Numbered from the stretch's first letter, positions 34,332 through 43,158 are shown. The stretch: 64,000 nt of DNA from Flavobacterium endoglycinae (GCF_017352115.1 NZ_CP071448.1:1-64000); one strand, 5' to 3'. Translations and numbers: made by a program. Notes: generated by a model from the sequence alone, not told the origin.

Positions 34332-35729
34332 TTACATATATCCTGCACCATCTGTTTTGCTTAATTTGGAAAAAGTAAAACTAGATAGAATTGTAAAAAC
34401 AGCCAGCGTAATAAATGTATATTGAAATGCTTTTACTGTATTTAATTCAAAAATCCCTGATTGAAATAAAGAAAGAGCCAAACTGGCTACAGAAACGCCA
34501 AAACTTACCGAAAGCTGCTGCATGATAACGAGCATGGTATTTCCGCCGCTGGCCGTATCCTGATCTAAATCTGAAAGTGTGATCGTATTCATGGCAGACA
34601 TTTGTATTGAAGTGAAAATTCCGTAGAAAATCATCAGCAGAATATAATACCCAAGCGGTGTTTCTCTAGTCACAAAACCAAGAATAATTAATATAATTCC
34701 CAACAAAATGGTGTTGCTTATTAATACGGTTCTGTAACCAAAGAATTTTATAATGTTTACCATAAACGGTTTTACGGCAACATTTGACAAAGCCGATGGC
34801 AGCAGCAGCAATCCAGAAACAGAAGCCGAATAACCAAAACTGGTTTGAAGCATAAGGGGCAGCAATAACGGAAGTCCGCCTATTCCTAATCGGGTTATCA
34901 AACTTCCTTTTAATCCTATTTTTAAAGTTCTGATGTTGAGTAAACGAAGATCAATTATGGGTTTTTCGGTTCTTTTATAGTGAATGTAATAAAATAAAGA
35001 AAGTAGTCCTGATAAAAACAATAATCCCAAAATAACCAGCATGTGGGTTCTGCCGTTTCCAATAAGTTCTAAAACCATGGTAATGAATATCAAAGCCAGA
35101 CTAAAATAAACCAATCCTCGAAAATCGAACCTTCCTACGGCGTGCTTAAAATTAGGCATAATTCGATAAGCCATCGAAATTCCAATGATTCCTATGGGAA
35201 CATTTACCAGAAAAATCCAATGCCAGCTTAGATTATCAGAAAGAAAACCTCCTAAACTAGGTCCTGCAACCATTCCTAATAATCCAAACACGGTTATAAA
35301 ATTCATGGTTTTAAGCAGTTCGCTTTTAGGATATTGATACAAAATGGCAAGCCTCGCGATAGGCACCATCATCGAAGCTCCTACTGCCTGAACAACTCGT
35401 GACATATTAAAAGATTGTAAATCTACCGAAAGGGCACAAAATAACGATCCCATGATAAATAAGAATACAGCAATCATAAACATCGTTCTGGTTCCAAACT
35501 TATCTGCCAGCCAGCCTGAAAGCGGAATAAACATAGCCAGTGTTAAAGTATAGGTTACAATAACCGAATGCATTTCTGTTGGCGTATATCCCATGTCTTT
35601 TGCGATCGATGGCAGCGAAGTATTAAGAATTGTACCATCTAATGATTGTATAAACATTGCCGTTGCTGTGACCCACGGAAGCAGGTGTACTGCGCTTTGT
35701 TCTTTTTTTACTTCTTTAATTGTCTGCAT
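34332..35729 (-). CDS. MFS drug exporter, DHA2 (EmrB/QacA-like) type
   Basis: A 465-residue inner-membrane transporter, probably 14 helices. It has the DHA2 signatures SLDGTILNTSLPSIAKDMG (motif D1 in helix 1), LADKFGTRTMFMIAVF (motif A) and GMVAGPSLGGFLSD (motif C), which mark proton antiporters. Substrates are probably lipophilic drugs or dyes but cannot be specified. No adaptor protein is adjacent, so it likely works alone. The stop is 9 nt from the convergent glycosylase stop. Confidence 0.9.
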   Translation of the reverse strand: MQTIKEVKKEQSAVHLLPWVTATAMFIQSLDGTILNTSLPSIAKDMGYTPTEMHSVIVTYTLTLAMFIPLSGWLADKFGTRTMFMIAVFLFIMGSLFCALSVDLQSFNMSRVVQAVGASMMVPIARLAILYQYPKSELLKTMNFITVFGLLGMVAGPSLGGFLSDNLSWHWIFLVNVPIGIIGISMAYRIMPNFKHAVGRFDFRGLVYFSLALIFITMVLELIGNGRTHMLVILGLLFLSGLLSLFYYIHYKRTEKPIIDLRLLNIRTLKIGLKGSLITRLGIGGLPLLLPLMLQTSFGYSASVSGLLLLPSALSNVAVKPFMVNIIKFFGYRTVLISNTILLGIILIILGFVTRETPLGYYILLMIFYGIFTSIQMSAMNTITLSDLDQDTASGGNTMLVIMQQLSVSFGVSVASLALSLFQSGIFELNTVKAFQYTFITLAVFTILSSFTFSKLSKTDGAGYM

Positions 35730-35966
35730 TGTTTAAAATAAGCTTTGGAATTATACCTCAAAAATAAAACACTCTTACAAAGCATGGTTATATAATTTTT
35801 AAAAGCATTTACAGAAACTGCAGACAAAGACTTTAATGCAAAATCTATAAATCAAATGCTTAATCCTGTAAATAAAAGTCAAAAGGGAGTTAGAAATTTG
35901 TTAGAAACTAAAAATCAACACACTACCTAAACTTTTAGATTTACTCTAAGTTAAACAAAAATAATT

Positions 35967-36545
35967 ATGAAAGCAGTTATTTTATTAGGCACATTAAAAA
36001 ACAAAGGATTATCGAATACTGAAATACTTGTTGAATTTTTTGGAGATTTTCTTTCTAAAAAGAACATAGAATTTGAAGTGATTAAACTCGTTGACCATCA
36101 AATTCTTCCAGGCAGTTATACACACCTGGATATTGAGGACGACTGGCCGCAGATTTATGAAAAAATTTTAGAAGCTGATATTCTTCTATTTGCGACTCCT
36201 ATTTGGTGGAACAATCATTCTTCTGAATTACAGCGCTGTATTGAGCGTCTGGATGAGGTTTATGACATTATAAATTCTGGAAAAGATTCTCCGCTTGATG
36301 GAAAACTAGGAGGCGTAATTGTTACAGGAGATTCAGATGGTGTAGAACATATTACAGGAAACATAGCCAATTTCTTTTCGTGTGTAGGTGTTGTAGTTCC
36401 ACCATATACTTCTCTAGGGGTTATTTGGGAAGGACACAGCAAAGACTCTAAAAAAACAAAATCACAGTTAAAACAATATTATGCTAAAAATTACACCGAA
36501 GATGCTGCAGCCATGGCAGATTCTTTAGCTAAATATCTATCATAA
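35967..36545 (+). CDS. Flavodoxin-like NAD(P)H-dependent FMN reductase
   Basis: A 192-residue flavoprotein-fold protein. The FMN-phosphate loop is LLGTLKNKGLSNTEIL at the N-terminus, and the second binding region is LLFATPIWWNNHSSELQRCI; GGVIVTGDSDG lines the third. It resembles the flavodoxin/WrbA-NADPH-FMN reductase group. The stop overlaps the next ATG (TAATG at 36543-36547), so it is translationally coupled to the SRPBCC protein. The physiological partner is unknown. Confidence 0.82.
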   Translation: MKAVILLGTLKNKGLSNTEILVEFFGDFLSKKNIEFEVIKLVDHQILPGSYTHLDIEDDWPQIYEKILEADILLFATPIWWNNHSSELQRCIERLDEVYDIINSGKDSPLDGKLGGVIVTGDSDGVEHITGNIANFFSCVGVVVPPYTSLGVIWEGHSKDSKKTKSQLKQYYAKNYTEDAAAMADSLAKYLS

Positions 36546-37270
36546 TGTCAACACATAAAACATCATATTTCACAAACCATATTTTAAAACAAATAGCTAT
36601 GAACACTACCACATTGACTAAAAACTCAAAACCATTATTAAAAAATAATGTATCAAAACTAGAAAGAATTTTAATGGTAACCAGCGGTGCATATCTTCTA
36701 TACAATGCATTATCGAAAGAACAAAAAAATATTACACAGGCAGGTGCCGGCGGAGCAATGCTTTTACGTGGTATTTCTGGATATTGTCCTGTATACGATG
36801 CAGCTGGACATTTAATGCACGATAAAGCGTCTAATGTAAATATTAGAATAAACAGTGTTATTAATAAACCTGTAAGTGAAGTGTATGCCTTCTGGAGAAA
36901 TCTTGAAAACCTGCCAAAGTTCATGAATCATCTTGACTCTGTTAAACCTATTAATTCTACTATTTCGGAATGGACAGCAAAAGGTCCTGGAGGAATTGGA
37001 AAAATATCTTGGAATGCCGAGATTATCAAAGATGAAAAAGATAAACTTTTGAGTTGGAATTCAATCGAAGAATCTACCATTAAAAATGCTGGGAAAGTTG
37101 TTTTTAAACCAAAAGGAAAAGCGACCGAAATAGACGTAACTATCTCGTACCATGCACCTCTTGGAATTGCAGGAGAAAGTGCGGCGAAACTTTTAAACCC
37201 ATATTTTGAAAAGCTGGTTAAAGATGATATTTCGAATCTTAAAGTGTATTTGGAATCTAACCAAGAATAA
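36545..37270 (+). CDS. Membrane-anchored SRPBCC (polyketide cyclase-like) protein
   Basis: Up to 241 residues; the start is 36545 (coupled TAATG) or ATG 36599, which begins MNTTTLTKNS. An N-terminal region of about 60 residues (ERILMVTSGAYLLYNALSKE and GAGGAMLLRGISGYCPVYDA) resembles the DUF2892 two-helix membrane domain. It is followed by an SRPBCC fold: INKPVSEVYAFWRNLENLPK, WTAKGPGGIGKISWNAEI and VTISYHAPLG. Proteins of this layout are common in stress-protein clusters and may bind a hydrophobic ligand. A strong terminator follows at 37313. Confidence 0.82.
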   Translation: MSTHKTSYFTNHILKQIAMNTTTLTKNSKPLLKNNVSKLERILMVTSGAYLLYNALSKEQKNITQAGAGGAMLLRGISGYCPVYDAAGHLMHDKASNVNIRINSVINKPVSEVYAFWRNLENLPKFMNHLDSVKPINSTISEWTAKGPGGIGKISWNAEIIKDEKDKLLSWNSIEESTIKNAGKVVFKPKGKATEIDVTISYHAPLGIAGESAAKLLNPYFEKLVKDDISNLKVYLESNQE

Positions 37271-37312
37271 TAAAAAAAAACGATGCTGTTTCTTGTATTT
37301 ATTTTTTTGCAG

Positions 37313-37349
37313 AAAAACGCCTTCCTAGTAATGGGAAGGCGTTTTTTAT
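37313..37349 (+). terminator. Rho-independent terminator
   Basis: A perfect 13-bp stem, AAAAACGCCTTCC (37313-37325) with GGAAGGCGTTTTT (37334-37346), ends the flavodoxin/SRPBCC transcript. Confidence 0.88.
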
Positions 37350-37357
37350 TATAGGCT

Positions 37358-37397
37358 AAAAAAAGGTGGAGTTAAAAATATAACTTCACCTTTTTTT
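37358..37397 (-). terminator. Terminator for the alcohol dehydrogenase gene
   Basis: AAAAAAAGGTGGAGTTA (37358-37374) pairs with TAACTTCACCTTTTTTT (37381-37397), one G-U pair, directly after the minus-strand stop at 37401. A/T runs on both sides make it work in either direction. Confidence 0.82.
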
Positions 37398-37400
37398 AAA

Positions 37401-38570
37401 TTATTTCCAAGGATCTAAAACCACTTTAACACAGCCGTCTTCCCTTTTCTTGAAAATATCATAGGCATGCGAAATTTCAGATAATGGAAGTCTGTGGGTA
37501 ATTATATCATCCAATTTTACTTTTCCTTGAATAACATAATCCAAAAGTTTGTCTATGTGTTTGTGTGCAGGCGCCTGACCTCCTTTTAAAATGATTCCTT
37601 TGTCAAAAAACTGTCCTAGAGGGAAATTATCATAATTAACAGGATAAACACCTAATACTGACACAATTCCGTTACGTCTTACAGCGCTCATACACGCTTC
37701 TAATACTTTTATAGAACCTTTTTCAAAATTAATGGTAGCTTTAATTCGATCGGTTATATTGCGGTCTGGTTCGAAACCAACGGCATCAATGCAGACATCA
37801 GCTCCACGTCCGTTGGTCATAGCTCGAATTTGCTCAATGACATCTTTTGGTCCGTCTTCCCAAAGCAAAGTAATGGCATCTGTAGTTGCTTTTGCTTTAT
37901 CCAGACGGTATTGCAATGTATCTACAATAATCACTAATCCAGCGCCTCTAAGCCAAGCACTTTTAGCAGCCATAATACCAACAGGGCCTGACCCAAAAAT
38001 AGCAACTGTTTCACCGCCTTTTATTTCTCCCCAGTCAACACCAGTGTATCCTGTTGGGAAAATATCAGTCAGGAAAAGCACCTGTTCATCTGATAAATCT
38101 TCCGGCACTACTCGCGGCCCATAATTGGCATAAGGAACTCTAACGTATTGTGCCTGACCGCCATCGTAACCGCCGTATAAATCTGTATAACCAAATAATG
38201 CTCCTCCTTTTTGAGTTACAATACCTCCTTCTGGACCATAATGTTCTGGATTACTGTGTTCGCAGTTTCCTGGTGAATCATGATTGCAGAAAAAACAATT
38301 TCCGCACGCAATTGGAAACGGAACTACAACTCGATCACCACGCTTTAAGTGTGTAACTGACGGACCTGTTTCTTCCACGATTCCCATAAATTCGTGGCCT
38401 AAAACCATTGGCCGTGGCTGTGGAAGTCCTCCTGAATAAATATGTAAATCAGAGCCACAGATGGCTGTAGAAGTTACTCTCAAAACTATATCATCTTTTT
38501 CTTTTAAAATTGGATCATCGACTGTGTCGTATTTAATTGAGCCGGGTCCATGAATAACAGCTGCTTTCAT
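37401..38570 (-). CDS. Zinc-dependent alcohol dehydrogenase (formaldehyde dehydrogenase-like MDR)
   Basis: A 389-residue medium-chain dehydrogenase. Catalytic Zn ligands are visible in TAICGSDLHIYSG and VLGHEFMGIVEE; the structural Zn lobe is CGNCFFCNHDSPGNCEHS. The NAD-binding motif is AIFGSGPVGIMAA, with IIVDTLQYRLDKA after it. The insertion GPEGGIVTQKGGALFGYTDLYG and overall length place it with glutathione-independent formaldehyde dehydrogenase-like and polyol-type enzymes. It probably oxidises a small alcohol or aldehyde adduct in the cytoplasm. It is monocistronic, with a 184-bp upstream spacer and its own terminator. Confidence 0.9.
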   Translation of the reverse strand: MKAAVIHGPGSIKYDTVDDPILKEKDDIVLRVTSTAICGSDLHIYSGGLPQPRPMVLGHEFMGIVEETGPSVTHLKRGDRVVVPFPIACGNCFFCNHDSPGNCEHSNPEHYGPEGGIVTQKGGALFGYTDLYGGYDGGQAQYVRVPYANYGPRVVPEDLSDEQVLFLTDIFPTGYTGVDWGEIKGGETVAIFGSGPVGIMAAKSAWLRGAGLVIIVDTLQYRLDKAKATTDAITLLWEDGPKDVIEQIRAMTNGRGADVCIDAVGFEPDRNITDRIKATINFEKGSIKVLEACMSAVRRNGIVSVLGVYPVNYDNFPLGQFFDKGIILKGGQAPAHKHIDKLLDYVIQGKVKLDDIITHRLPLSEISHAYDIFKKREDGCVKVVLDPWK

Positions 38571-38696
38571 AATAATACTCTTTAAAATTAATTTATACTA
38601 AGTAACTATAAACAAAAAAGTTATGATTACATCATTAACCATAATTCTTACAGAATATAGAACTTGTTTTGTAATTTAAATCCAAAACTAAAAACA

Positions 38697-38720
38697 AAGA
38701 CCTATCTGTCGATAGGTCTT
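38697..38720 (-). terminator. Terminator for small secreted Lys/Thr-rich protein
   Basis: A perfect 10-bp stem AAGACCTATC (38697-38706) with GATAGGTCTT (38711-38720), loop TGTC. On the minus strand it is followed by TGTTTTTAG, and it lies 34 nt past the stop at 38755. Confidence 0.78.
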
Positions 38721-38754
38721 CATCATAACAGTAAATTGAAAAAATACCACATAT

Positions 38755-39012
38755 TTATGGTCGTGTGCCATTAATAGTGTCTTTTCGTTGTGGAACTGTA
38801 GTCTTGTCGACTGGCTTTTGAGTTCCTTTCTTTTTATCTGTACGTTGTTTATTGATTGTATCAGTCTTCCGTGTTGATGGATATTGTTTGTTCTGTTTAT
38901 GATGAACAGTATCCGTTTTAGTAGAAGACTTTTTCTTCTGCGGATTTGTCTCCTGTGCCGACATATAACTGAAGCACAAAAACATACATCCCATTAAAAA
39001 TAAATTTTTCAT
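38755..39012 (-). CDS. Small exported, basic, low-complexity protein
   Basis: An 85-residue protein with a signal peptide (LFLMGCMFLCFSYMSAQ) and a mature part made almost only of Lys, Thr, Gln, Pro and Asp, with recurring KTDT / KDTIN units (TDTVHHK, KTDTINKQ, RKDTIN). It is likely disordered and periplasmic or surface-exposed. No family recognised. It has its own terminator, and a 280-bp upstream spacer (39013-39292) without other features. Confidence 0.65.
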   Translation of the reverse strand: MKNLFLMGCMFLCFSYMSAQETNPQKKKSSTKTDTVHHKQNKQYPSTRKTDTINKQRTDKKKGTQKPVDKTTVPQRKDTINGTRP

Positions 39013-39292
39013 AACAATTAATTTTAATTAACAATTTGTTTATGAAACACTTAACCTATGTTTCGTTGCAAATTTTAGAAAGAAAATGAATAGTTTTTTA
39101 TACTATAAGGATCTCATAATTATAGGATTGCCATAAATTCAAATGGAACCAAAAGGGTCTTAAGAAGCACGATATGCACAATTAATCACTCTTGAGACCT
39201 ATTTCAATTTAAAATCTATAAATTCTGATCTGAAAAATATAAGACACATGAAATGTCTTTTTTAGAAATTTGTAGTATAAATCAAAACAATT

Positions 39293-39466
39293 ATGGAAAC
39301 GAAATTTAAAAAAGGTCAGAATGTGAAACAGGAATTTGGCGGACCGGTTATGAAAGTAATTGGTTTTGAACCTGAACTTATAGAAAATATTATTACCCAA
39401 TGGGAAGACGATGAAGGAACTATAATAACAGGAAAATTTATGGATTCGGTTTTGGTTCATGCCTAA
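39293..39466 (+). CDS. Small DUF2158/YodC-like protein
   Basis: A 57-residue protein. KFKKGQNVKQEFGGPVMKVI and a later ITQWEDDEGTI match the pattern of YodC-type DUF2158 proteins (FxxGDxVxLxSGGPxMxV ... WFD). These are small beta-barrel proteins of unknown role. It starts 10 nt after TGTAGTATAAAT, a 12-mer also found at 42481, and ends before a terminator at 39481. Confidence 0.65.
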   Translation: METKFKKGQNVKQEFGGPVMKVIGFEPELIENIITQWEDDEGTIITGKFMDSVLVHA

Positions 39467-39480
39467 TAGTAAATAAAAAA

Positions 39481-39510
39481 AGCGGTAAAAATTACCGCTC
39501 TTTTTATTTT
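39481..39510. terminator. Bidirectional terminator
   Basis: AGCGGTAA (39481-39488) pairs with TTACCGCT (39492-39499), with A-rich and T-rich flanks. It separates the convergent DUF2158-like gene and the acidic protein gene at 39510. Confidence 0.8.
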
Positions 39511-39755
39511 TAACTGTTAGTTGATTCACTTCCTGTGCTTCCTGCACCTCCGCTATTGTCATTGCCCAGATTTTCTTCGCGATCTGTTTCCTCAAAATCG
39601 CTTTCGTCTCCCCAATCTCCTGTATTGGGCTTTTGAGCCGGATGTCTTTCTGTCTCACCTTTTTCTCTTTCATCATTTTCAGAAAAATACATTTGATTTC
39701 CTAAAATAGATATCAAAACAGGTTCCTGATTACGATTATAAACATTAGTATTCAT
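39510..39755 (-). CDS. Small acidic protein of unknown function
   Basis: An 81-residue protein. The N-terminal 30 residues (YNRNQEPVLISILGNQMYFS) look ordered; the rest is Glu/Asp/Gly/Ser-rich and probably disordered (WGDESDFEETDREENLGNDN). It belongs with other charged low-complexity proteins in this window at 42668, 61720 and 63415. No family recognised. Confidence 0.55.
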   Translation of the reverse strand: MNTNVYNRNQEPVLISILGNQMYFSENDEREKGETERHPAQKPNTGDWGDESDFEETDREENLGNDNSGGAGSTGSESTNS

Positions 39756-39994
39756 TGTGATTTGATTTAAAAATTAACTAGTCAAAATTCCTACTATTAA
39801 ACTAGTAATAGTTACACTATTTTGGTTCAACGTTATAATTTTTACAACTGTTTGTACCTTCAAATCAATATTTTAAAAATGAAAATTATAGAACTATAAC
39901 GATTTAATTTGTAAGAATCCAGCTGAAATCAAAACTACATTTGCCTTTTATTTATATTCATTACAATTCACTAACTAACATATTAAATCGAATT

Positions 39995-41125
39995 ATGGAC
40001 AGCAATTTAACAGTAAAAATAAATCCTCATGTAGAAACGGCTTTATTAGGAGATCAAGCGCAGCAATATGACATGATTGTTTTCAGTAATATCGAATGGC
40101 AATGCGTTTATCAACGTCCACAGCACATTGTAAATCGTATGGCCGAAACTATGAAAATTCTTTACATTGAAGAACCTTCATATAATAGCAAAATTAAAAA
40201 AGCGGGGAATTTAACGGTTATAAAAGAAAGACTTCATGTGCTGAAACCGAATGTTGGCAGCATAGAATCTATAGCAGAAATTCTGCCTTTATACATTAAA
40301 AACACACATATTCCAATGGGATGGTTTTATGATCCAGCTTTTTGTCCGTTATTAGAATCATTCCAATTTGATACAATTGTATACGATTGTATGAACGAAC
40401 TTTCTACAGTAAAAAATGCAGACAAACAGTTAATTGATCAGGAAAAATATTTAATGGCAAATGCCGATATTGTATTTACTAACGGCGAATCATTATATGA
40501 ATTGAAAAAACAAATTCATAATAATGTACATTATTTTCCAAGCTCTGTAGACGAACGTCATTTTTCAAAAGCACTGCAGAACATTTCTATTCCTGCTGAT
40601 ATTGGTGACATCCCTTCTACTATTGCAGGATTTTATGGAACCATTGATGACAGAATCGATTTGAATCTTTTAAAACAGACTGCTCAGAAACTTCCTGATG
40701 TTTCGTTTGTTATGATTGGTCCTGTACGAAAAATTGAAGAATCGACTTTGCCGCAAGCTTCAAACATTTATTACTTAGGTGCCAAATGTTATGACGAGCT
40801 CCCTCATTATTTAAAAGCTTTTGATATTGCAATGATGCCTTTTGTACTAAATGATACAACAAAATACATCAATCCTGCCAAAACTTTAGAATATATGGCC
40901 GCAAGAAAACCCATCATTTCTACAAAAATCGTTGATATTGCACGTAATTGTAATAATTGTATCAACTTAATTGAAACAGCAGACGAATTTGCAACAGCAA
41001 TTCAGGATTTAGCTAATAAAGATTTAAAAAATCTTGAATCAGATTATAGAAAAGTATTAGATACTACTTCTTGGGACACGACAGTAAATCAAATGAAATC
41101 TATTATTAAATTCTTTGCCAAATAA
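39995..41125 (+). CDS. Glycosyltransferase (GT-B, family 1/4-like)
   Basis: A 376-residue glycosyltransferase from ATG 39995 (an in-frame ATG at 39941 adds residues not typical of the family). The N-terminal domain shows FSNIEWQCVYQRPQHIVNRM, common to a group of Bacteroidota sugar transferases, and VYDCMNELSTVKNA; the C-terminal domain has GTIDDRIDLNLL, MIGPVRKIEE and the donor-site region MMPFVLNDTTKYINPAKTLE with Glu in the E-x7-E area. It probably transfers a nucleotide sugar to a cell-surface glycan or lipid in the cytoplasm. No other polysaccharide genes are adjacent. Confidence 0.85.
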   Translation: MDSNLTVKINPHVETALLGDQAQQYDMIVFSNIEWQCVYQRPQHIVNRMAETMKILYIEEPSYNSKIKKAGNLTVIKERLHVLKPNVGSIESIAEILPLYIKNTHIPMGWFYDPAFCPLLESFQFDTIVYDCMNELSTVKNADKQLIDQEKYLMANADIVFTNGESLYELKKQIHNNVHYFPSSVDERHFSKALQNISIPADIGDIPSTIAGFYGTIDDRIDLNLLKQTAQKLPDVSFVMIGPVRKIEESTLPQASNIYYLGAKCYDELPHYLKAFDIAMMPFVLNDTTKYINPAKTLEYMAARKPIISTKIVDIARNCNNCINLIETADEFATAIQDLANKDLKNLESDYRKVLDTTSWDTTVNQMKSIIKFFAK

Positions 41126-41154
41126 TTTAAAGTATTTGATATATTGACTTAAAT

Positions 41155-41193
41155 AAAAAACCTGTAATCAAAATGAATGATTACAGGTTTTTT
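41155..41193. terminator. Bidirectional terminator
   Basis: A perfect 16-bp stem AAAAAACCTGTAATCA (41155-41170) with TGATTACAGGTTTTTT (41178-41193), between the convergent glycosyltransferase and DUF892 genes. Confidence 0.9.
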
Positions 41194-41214
41194 ACTTTAA
41201 AGAAAGCTAACAAA

Positions 41215-41859
41215 TTATTCTTCATCTTGCTGATCTTCTTCAGATGCATCAAAATTGATAGTGTTGTAAGCCGCTTCCGTTAAAATAGTATCAGCTTCTT
41301 TTTCTTCTTCTAAAGTTTGCTGTAATAAAGCTGCAGCTTCTTCTTCCTCTAAAGTTAAAGCAAATGCGGCAAGTGTTCCGTAAGAAGCAATTTCATAATG
41401 TTCAATTTTTTGCGAAGCACTAATAATTCCTGCATCACGTACTGGTCCTTGCTGTGTTTCTTCCATAATACTTTCGCCTTCTTTTATAAGACCTTCCATA
41501 GCATCGCATTTTTTTGCCACTGCTTTTTCTCCTAAAATTTCAAAAACTTGCTCTAGTCTTTCTACTTGACCTTCAGTAACTGTTAAGTGCTCGTTAATAG
41601 CAGTGATTAAATTTTCTGAAGTTGCATTTTTAGCCATTTTTGGAAGTGCTTTCGTTAATGCTTTTTCAGCCCAGTAAATATCTTTTAAAGAATCTATAAA
41701 TAATTCTCTTAAACCTTCTGCGGCATCGGATTTAGCTTTTACGGTTTGTCCCTTTTGTGTTTGTTTGGCAGAAGTTTGTTTGGCAGAAGTTTGTTTTGAA
41801 GAAGCTTGTTTTGCAGGAGCCTTTTTTGTACTTGTTTTTTTAGTTTCTGTAGTTTTCAT
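41215..41859 (-). CDS. DUF892 ferritin-like protein with histone-like basic N-terminal tail
   Basis: A 214-residue protein. Residues 1-43 are a Lys/Thr/Ala/Gln tail with repeated SAKQT (KKAPAKQASSKQTSAKQT), resembling H1-type or Dps-like DNA-binding tails. Residues 45-200 are a full DUF892 domain: LRELFIDSLKDIYWAEKAL, MAKNATSENLITAINEHL, QGPVRDAGIISASQKIEHYE and EEEKEADTILTEAAYNTIN, with the usual Glu/His ligands kept. The C-terminus is acidic. Such a fusion could tether a ferritin-like bundle to DNA under stress; this is inference. A tail-less paralog lies at 17079-17621. Confidence 0.87.
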   Translation of the reverse strand: MKTTETKKTSTKKAPAKQASSKQTSAKQTSAKQTQKGQTVKAKSDAAEGLRELFIDSLKDIYWAEKALTKALPKMAKNATSENLITAINEHLTVTEGQVERLEQVFEILGEKAVAKKCDAMEGLIKEGESIMEETQQGPVRDAGIISASQKIEHYEIASYGTLAAFALTLEEEEAAALLQQTLEEEKEADTILTEAAYNTINFDASEEDQQDEE

Positions 41860-42066
41860 AATAGTATTTTTTTTAAATAATTAAACTGTTCCAAATTTAG
41901 ATTCCTAATTTCATTCATTCTTACAAAATTGGAATTGATATTTACAAAATAATCACTCATAATCATTTGTTTATGAGATAGATATTCTATAAAAAAGGAT
42001 TATTGATTTATAAAATCTTTTGTAGAAGTCTCTCTAACTTTATTAAGAATAGAAAAATGAATACTT

Positions 42067-42444
42067 ATGATACAGATAATTGATGCTCCGGCAAATACTG
42101 CCGCTTTTAGAGCTGTTGGAGAAGTAACAGCCGATGATTATAAAAATGTTCTCGTACCTGAGGTAACAAAACTTGTAGAAAAGATCAATGAAATAAATTT
42201 TCTGTTTTTAATCGATACCGAAATTAAAAATTTTACTGCTGCAGCCTGGATGGAAGATGCTTTGCTAGGTTTAAAAAATCTTGGAAAATGGAATCGTGCT
42301 GCGATCGTAACTGATTCTGAAAAAGCAATTTCATTTACTAATAGTTTCAGTTATTTCGTTCCAGGCGAGTTTAAGGGTTTTAAAAAAGACGCATTTCAAC
42401 AAGCTTTAAATTGGGTAGAAACAGGAAAAAAGGAAATACTATAA
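42067..42444 (+). CDS. SpoIIAA-like (STAS-type) protein
   Basis: A 125-residue protein of the SpoIIAA-like family: AFRAVGEVTADDYKNVLVPE, FLFLIDTEIKNFTAAAWMED, RAAIVTDSEKAISFTNSFSY and VPGEFKGFKKDAFQQALNWV. The fold is STAS-like, but these stand-alone proteins are mostly uncharacterised and appear in stress clusters. It precedes two small genes on the same strand (42547, 42668). Confidence 0.82.
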   Translation: MIQIIDAPANTAAFRAVGEVTADDYKNVLVPEVTKLVEKINEINFLFLIDTEIKNFTAAAWMEDALLGLKNLGKWNRAAIVTDSEKAISFTNSFSYFVPGEFKGFKKDAFQQALNWVETGKKEIL

Positions 42445-42546
42445 AACAACAAGCTGTAAATTATGTAATTACAGTAAGTATGTAGTATAAATTTTAAATA
42501 GAAGAGCGACTTACTTTTACCCCATAACAACTTAAAAACTATTATT

Positions 42547-42663
42547 ATGAAAACTTCAAATGCTGCAAAAGGTTCTGAAAGTACTAAAGAAACTGATAAA
42601 AAAAGCACTAAAAAAAGTACCACAAAAACTTCTGATTCCAAAAAAGGAACAACTAAAAAATAA
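42547..42663 (+). CDS. 38-residue Lys/Ser/Thr-rich basic peptide
   Basis: ATG at 42547 encodes MKTSNAAKGSESTKETDKKS followed by further KKST/KKGTTKK units, about one third Lys. It resembles the detached basic tail of the DUF892 protein at 41215 and H1-like nucleoid peptides. TGTAGTATAAAT (42481-42492) lies 54 nt upstream. The stop is 4 nt before the acidic protein ATG at 42668, so the two are probably co-expressed as an oppositely charged pair. Confidence 0.6.
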   Translation: MKTSNAAKGSESTKETDKKSTKKSTTKTSDSKKGTTKK

Positions 42664-42667
42664 AGAT

Positions 42668-43024
42668 ATGAATTTAGATAACAGAGAAAATTACAGTCCG
42701 GAAGACCAATATTTTCAAGATGACGAAACACGATATGAAGACGATCACCAATATGATGATATTGACATCGATGCACCGCCTTCAGATCATTCCATAAGTG
42801 ATAATGCAGAGCCTGATTACGGCAATGACTTTGATCAAAATGAAATCAACAATCCTACAATCGATAATGAAAATCCGGGAGGTGACGCATTCGATGAAGA
42901 ATTTGATGATGATGATAATGATGAACTCGATGAAGAGGAAAGTTACAACACCGATGAAGATCTGAATCGGAAAGATTTTAATGAAAACGACGAATCTGGT
43001 ACAGATCCTAATCGAAACAGATAA
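42668..43024 (+). CDS. Highly acidic disordered protein
   Basis: A 118-residue protein dominated by Asp, Glu, Asn and Ser with Asp runs (DEEFDDDDNDELDEEESY). The ATG at 42668 is used; the frame opens further upstream but would overlap the basic peptide gene. It starts MNLDNRENYSPEDQYF and ends DPNRNR. It is similar in style to the protein at 63415 (RENYDNYDQEDF, DDDDDFDNDANRR), suggesting paralogs. Function unknown; an osmotic or desiccation role, or binding to the adjacent basic peptide, is speculation. Confidence 0.65.
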   Translation: MNLDNRENYSPEDQYFQDDETRYEDDHQYDDIDIDAPPSDHSISDNAEPDYGNDFDQNEINNPTIDNENPGGDAFDEEFDDDDNDELDEEESYNTDEDLNRKDFNENDESGTDPNRNR

Positions 43025-43028
43025 AAAG

Positions 43029-43060
43029 AACCCGTTTGAAGAATCTTCAAACGGGTTTTT
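43029..43060 (+). terminator. Rho-independent terminator
   Basis: A 13-bp stem AACCCGTTTGAAG (43029-43041) with CTTCAAACGGGTT (43045-43057) plus T run, directly after the acidic protein gene. Confidence 0.9.
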
Positions 43061-43158
43061 AAATTATTTTAACTAGTGACAATCCTATAATGATATCAAA
43101 TTGATTTGTAAAATTTTCGACTTGATATTTTTTAATTTCAGGATATAATTTGAATATC

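Noticed and set aside
39209-39676. 155-codon minus-strand frame across the DUF2158-like gene and the terminator
   Set aside because: It runs through a clear terminator and antisense to two better-supported genes; composition is not protein-like.
42396-42776. Minus-strand frame of 126 codons opposite the basic and acidic small genes
   Set aside because: It is the complement of low-complexity Lys- and Asp-rich coding sequence, giving a Phe/Leu/Val-rich artefact.
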